Assembly: GCA_900556675.1 (NCBI GenBank)
Contig: USQE01000053.1
Coordinates: 1-7,178 of the forward strand
From: an uncultured Collinsella sp.
GTDB taxonomy: Bacteria; Actinomycetota; Coriobacteriia; Coriobacteriales; Coriobacteriaceae
DNA length: 7,178 nt
Direction: 5' to 3'
In this document: positions 5,037 through 7,178 of the stretch, in pieces
Numbering within the stretch: the first letter of the stretch is position 1
How the letters are laid out: each line of letters starts with the position of its first letter
Translations under genes and position numbers: made by a program
Notes under the pieces: generated by a model
What the model saw: only the letters and a program-made list of their open reading frames with translations
Database searches by the model: none
Told to the model about the DNA's origin: nothing

Positions 5037-5927
5037 GTGTCCGATCGTCCCAAGGCGTCTGCTCCCAAGACGTCATCTCCCAAGGCGCCTTCCGCCAAGA
5101 GCGGCGCGGCTACGACTTCGTGGTTGGCCGGCTTTATTACCCGCGCCGCCGCAGGTATCGTCTACGCCGTCGTGTTTATTCTCTGCTTGGTTTTGGGTAT
5201 CGTTCCCACTGCCATCTTCGTCTCCGTCATGAGCGGCCTGTGCTGCTATGAGTTTTTCCGCATGACGAAGCTCGATGGCAAGGTGGCCAACGAGCGCCTG
5301 GGTATCGCTGCCGCCGTGCTCTTTCCGCTCTCGGCGCTGGGCGACTCGCTGCTGTTGAATGCCCTGCTTTTTGCACTGATGCTTGCGGTGGGTATTTGGT
5401 ACGTCTGGTCGTCGCGTACCCGTATATCCGATGTAGCCGTGACGCTCATGGGCCCCATCTACACCGGTTTTATGCTGTCGGCCATCGTGCTGCTGCGCGA
5501 TGCCGTGCCCGGTTTTGCCGGCGCCCTGCTTTCGGTGGGTGTTTGCGCGTCTCTCTGGGTCTCCGATTCGTTCGCCTATATCGTGGGTAGCCGTATCGGC
5601 AAGCACAAGATGGTCCCCAAGATTTCTCCCAAAAAGAGCTGGGAGGGCTTTTTCGGCGGCATCTTGGGCTCGGTTCTCATCTGGCTTATTTTGTGGGCGA
5701 CCCATTTCTATAAGCTGAGCTTGCCCTATGCGCTGCTGTGCGGCGTGGTCGTGTCCATCCTGGGCGTTATCGGCGACCTCATCGAGTCACGCATCAAGCG
5801 TGGCGTGGGCGTCAAGGATTCCGGCAATCTGATTCCGGGCCATGGCGGCATGCTCGACCGTAGCGACTCGCTTATCTTTGGCTGCATTACCGCGCAGCTG
5901 CTTTTGATGATCGGAGGCGTGCTGTAA
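5037..5927 (+). CDS. cdsA: Phosphatidate cytidylyltransferase (CDP-diglyceride synthase)
   Basis: CdsA is an integral membrane enzyme that condenses CTP with phosphatidic acid to CDP-diacylglycerol, the precursor of most phospholipids. The 296-residue protein begins with a soluble tail of about 28 residues rich in Lys, Pro, Ser and Ala, then has about eight hydrophobic segments (roughly 37-54, 56-70, 88-105, 107-124, 136-153, 161-180, 204-222 and 230-248, with a final one at 278-295). The family motif SDSFAYIVGSRIGKH (176-190) leads to PKISPKKSWEG (194-204). The CDS signature runs from S251 through IKR, KDSGNLIPGHGGMLD to D277; it reads DRSD where most members have a hydrophobic residue in place of the S. 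GTG 5037 follows the uppS stop by 2 nt and uses GAGGAGG (5023-5029) inside uppS. Its stop overlaps the dxr start by one base. Confidence 0.96.
   Translation: MSDRPKASAPKTSSPKAPSAKSGAATTSWLAGFITRAAAGIVYAVVFILCLVLGIVPTAIFVSVMSGLCCYEFFRMTKLDGKVANERLGIAAAVLFPLSALGDSLLLNALLFALMLAVGIWYVWSSRTRISDVAVTLMGPIYTGFMLSAIVLLRDAVPGFAGALLSVGVCASLWVSDSFAYIVGSRIGKHKMVPKISPKKSWEGFFGGILGSVLIWLILWATHFYKLSLPYALLCGVVVSILGVIGDLIESRIKRGVGVKDSGNLIPGHGGMLDRSDSLIFGCITAQLLLMIGGVL
5049..5103 (+). repeat. 15-bp imperfect tandem repeat in cdsA 5' end
   Basis: Three consecutive 15-base units (5049-5063, 5064-5078, 5079-5093) and a partial fourth encode PKASA, PKTSS, PKAPS and AKSG. Each unit begins CCCAAG in the first three copies and GCCAAG in the fourth. 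The repeat makes a basic, probably disordered N-terminal tail ahead of the first membrane segment. In-frame unit length means copy number can change without breaking the gene. Confidence 0.7.
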
Positions 5928-7114
5928 TGGCCTTTCAGACGACGTACAGCCCCGATGGCCGTCTGCGGGTTGCAATTTTGGGCTGTACGGGCTCTATCGG
6001 CACGCAGGCACTCGATGTATGCCGTCAGCATGCCGATCGACTGCAGGTGACGGCGTTGTCCGTTAACTCCAGCACTTCGGAGCTCGTTGCCGCCGCCCGC
6101 GAGTTTTCGGTCCCGGCCGTTGCCGTGGCCGACACCACCCACGGTGCGGACGCTGTACTGCAGGAGCTGCCCGAGGGCACCGAGCTCGGTGTTGGTGCGC
6201 AGGCGGTTTGTGAGCTCGCGCGTCGCGATGACGTCGACTGTGTCCTTGTTGCCATTGTGGGCGCTGCCGGGCTCGAAGCGAGCCATGCGGCCCTGACCTC
6301 GAACAAGCGTCTCGCACTTGCCAACAAGGAGTCTCTCGTTGTCGGCGGTGACCTGCTGATGCCGTTGGCGCAACCGGGTCAGCTCATCCCGGTCGACTCC
6401 GAGCACTCCGCCATCTACCAGTGCTATCTGGGGGAGAATCCGCGCGAGGCCCACTGCATCTGGCTTACTTGCTCGGGCGGTCCGTTCTTTGGCCGTACGC
6501 GCGACGAGCTCAATTGCGTGACGCGCGCCGATGCGCTGGCACACCCCACGTGGGCCATGGGTGCTAAGATCACCATCGACTCTGCGACCCTCATGAATAA
6601 GGGCTTGGAGCGTATCGAGGCGATGCACCTGTTCGGGTGCGATCTCGACTTTATCAACGTGGTCGTTCAGCGCCAGTCAAAGATCCACTCGATGGTCGAG
6701 TATGCCGACGGCTCCGTGATGGCGCATCTCGGTGCGTCCGACATGCGCATTCCCATCCAGTTCGCGTTCTCGTATCCCGAGCGTTGGGATACCCCAGCTC
6801 CTCGAATCGATTTCCGCGAGCTCGGGCAGCTCACCTTCGATGCGGCCGATACGGACACATTCCGCTGCCTGGCGCTGGCCGAGCGTGCCGGCAAGACAGG
6901 CGGCACCATGCCGTGCGTGTTGAATGCCGCCAACGAAGTTGCCGTCGATGCCTTCCTGCACGATGCCTGTACCTTTACCGATATCGACCGTATCGTCGAG
7001 TCGTGCATGGATGCACACGATACGCAGGCGGTCGCATCGTTTGAGCAGCTTCGCGATGTCGATACGTGGGCTCGCGCCAAGGCTGCCGAGGTGCTCGCTG
7101 CAACCCGCTCTTAA
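5927..7114 (+). CDS. dxr: 1-deoxy-D-xylulose 5-phosphate reductoisomerase
   Basis: Dxr converts DXP to 2-C-methyl-D-erythritol 4-phosphate with NADPH, the committed step of the MEP isoprenoid pathway and the target of fosmidomycin. The 395-residue protein is full length. Visible elements are the NADPH-binding GCTGSIG (19-25), LANKESLVVGG (131-141), metal ligands in VDSEHSA (D157, E159), SGGPF (S183), the flexible lid HPTWAMG (H206, W209), and S219, N224, K225 and E228 in DSATLMNKGLE, with H254 in KIHSM. These align with E. coli D150, E152, S186, H209, W212, S222, N227, K228, E231 and H257. The segment before H254 reads QRQS, where most homologues have HPQS. The start ATG overlaps the cdsA stop (TAATG) and has GGAGG at 5913-5917. 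Together with UppS it links the MEP pathway to carrier-lipid synthesis. Confidence 0.98.
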   Translation: MAFQTTYSPDGRLRVAILGCTGSIGTQALDVCRQHADRLQVTALSVNSSTSELVAAAREFSVPAVAVADTTHGADAVLQELPEGTELGVGAQAVCELARRDDVDCVLVAIVGAAGLEASHAALTSNKRLALANKESLVVGGDLLMPLAQPGQLIPVDSEHSAIYQCYLGENPREAHCIWLTCSGGPFFGRTRDELNCVTRADALAHPTWAMGAKITIDSATLMNKGLERIEAMHLFGCDLDFINVVVQRQSKIHSMVEYADGSVMAHLGASDMRIPIQFAFSYPERWDTPAPRIDFRELGQLTFDAADTDTFRCLALAERAGKTGGTMPCVLNAANEVAVDAFLHDACTFTDIDRIVESCMDAHDTQAVASFEQLRDVDTWARAKAAEVLAATRS

Positions 7115-7137
7115 TCATAAGGATTGCTTTTCGTTTT

Positions 7138-7178
7138 ATGGATACTGTTCTGAGCGTTCTCTCCTCGGTCTTTTGGGG
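7138..7178 (+). CDS. rseP: 5' end of probable site-2 membrane metalloprotease RseP
   Basis: Only 13 codons are present, reading MDTVLSVLSSVFW before the window ends. The opening resembles the short N-terminus and first membrane helix of M50 family proteases, which usually follow dxr in this cluster and cleave membrane-bound anti-sigma factors or signal peptides. The active-site HExxH would lie just beyond the window and is not seen. AAGGA at 7119-7123 is 14 nt from the ATG, longer than ideal. No in-frame alternative start lies between the dxr stop and this ATG. The identity is inferred mainly from gene order. Confidence 0.55.
   Translation, partial: MDTVLSVLSSVFW

Noticed and set aside
1..7178. 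Search for a hidden new system, mobile element, CRISPR array, or tRNA
   Set aside because: No long direct or inverted repeats, transposase, integrase other than housekeeping XerC, spacer arrays or tRNA-like folds were seen. Nearly all sequence is accounted for by conserved genes and their signals.

Overview
The window is a compact, almost fully plus-strand chromosomal housekeeping locus from a GC-rich bacterium. The codon use (strong preference for GAG, AAG, CTC, GTC), the GTG and TTG starts with strong AGGAGG-type ribosome binding sites, and the gene order together suggest a member of the Actinomycetota, most likely class Coriobacteriia (Collinsella-like). That placement is an inference from memory of such genomes and not a measured match. 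I see no mobile element, CRISPR array, tRNA, rRNA or clear foreign island.

Layout from left to right. Positions 1-80 hold the last codons of an upstream gene, possibly trmFO. xerC (tyrosine recombinase) follows and overlaps it; this gene has no ATG, GTG or TTG anywhere near its expected start, and the best candidate is an ATA at 77. A 218-base gap (998-1215) carries a sigma-70-type promoter with an extended -10 and a structured leader of about 135 nt in front of rpsB. rpsB and tsf (ribosomal protein S2 and elongation factor Ts) form the first transcription unit, closed by a strong intrinsic terminator at 2883-2917. A second promoter with the same extended -10 nonamer then serves pyrH-frr-uppS-cdsA-dxr and the first codons of a probable rseP. 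These genes are separated by 2 nt or less or overlap by 1 nt, except for a 23-nt gap before rseP.

The genes combine translation (S2, EF-Ts, ribosome recycling factor), pyrimidine nucleotide supply (UMP kinase), and envelope lipid synthesis: Dxr commits carbon to isoprenoids, UppS builds the undecaprenyl carrier for the cell wall, and CdsA makes CDP-diacylglycerol for phospholipids. This order is the widespread rpsB-tsf-pyrH-frr-uppS-cdsA-dxr-rseP cluster.

I do not see a new multigene system here. The most interesting signals are regulatory or small-scale. A perfect intrinsic-terminator-like hairpin with a T5 tract lies inside the 5' coding region of uppS (4277-4303). xerC apparently uses a non-canonical start. 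The rpsB leader has hairpins and three GGAGG boxes. CdsA has a 15-bp tandem repeat encoding its N-terminal tail. The normally well conserved HPQS segment of Dxr reads QRQS.
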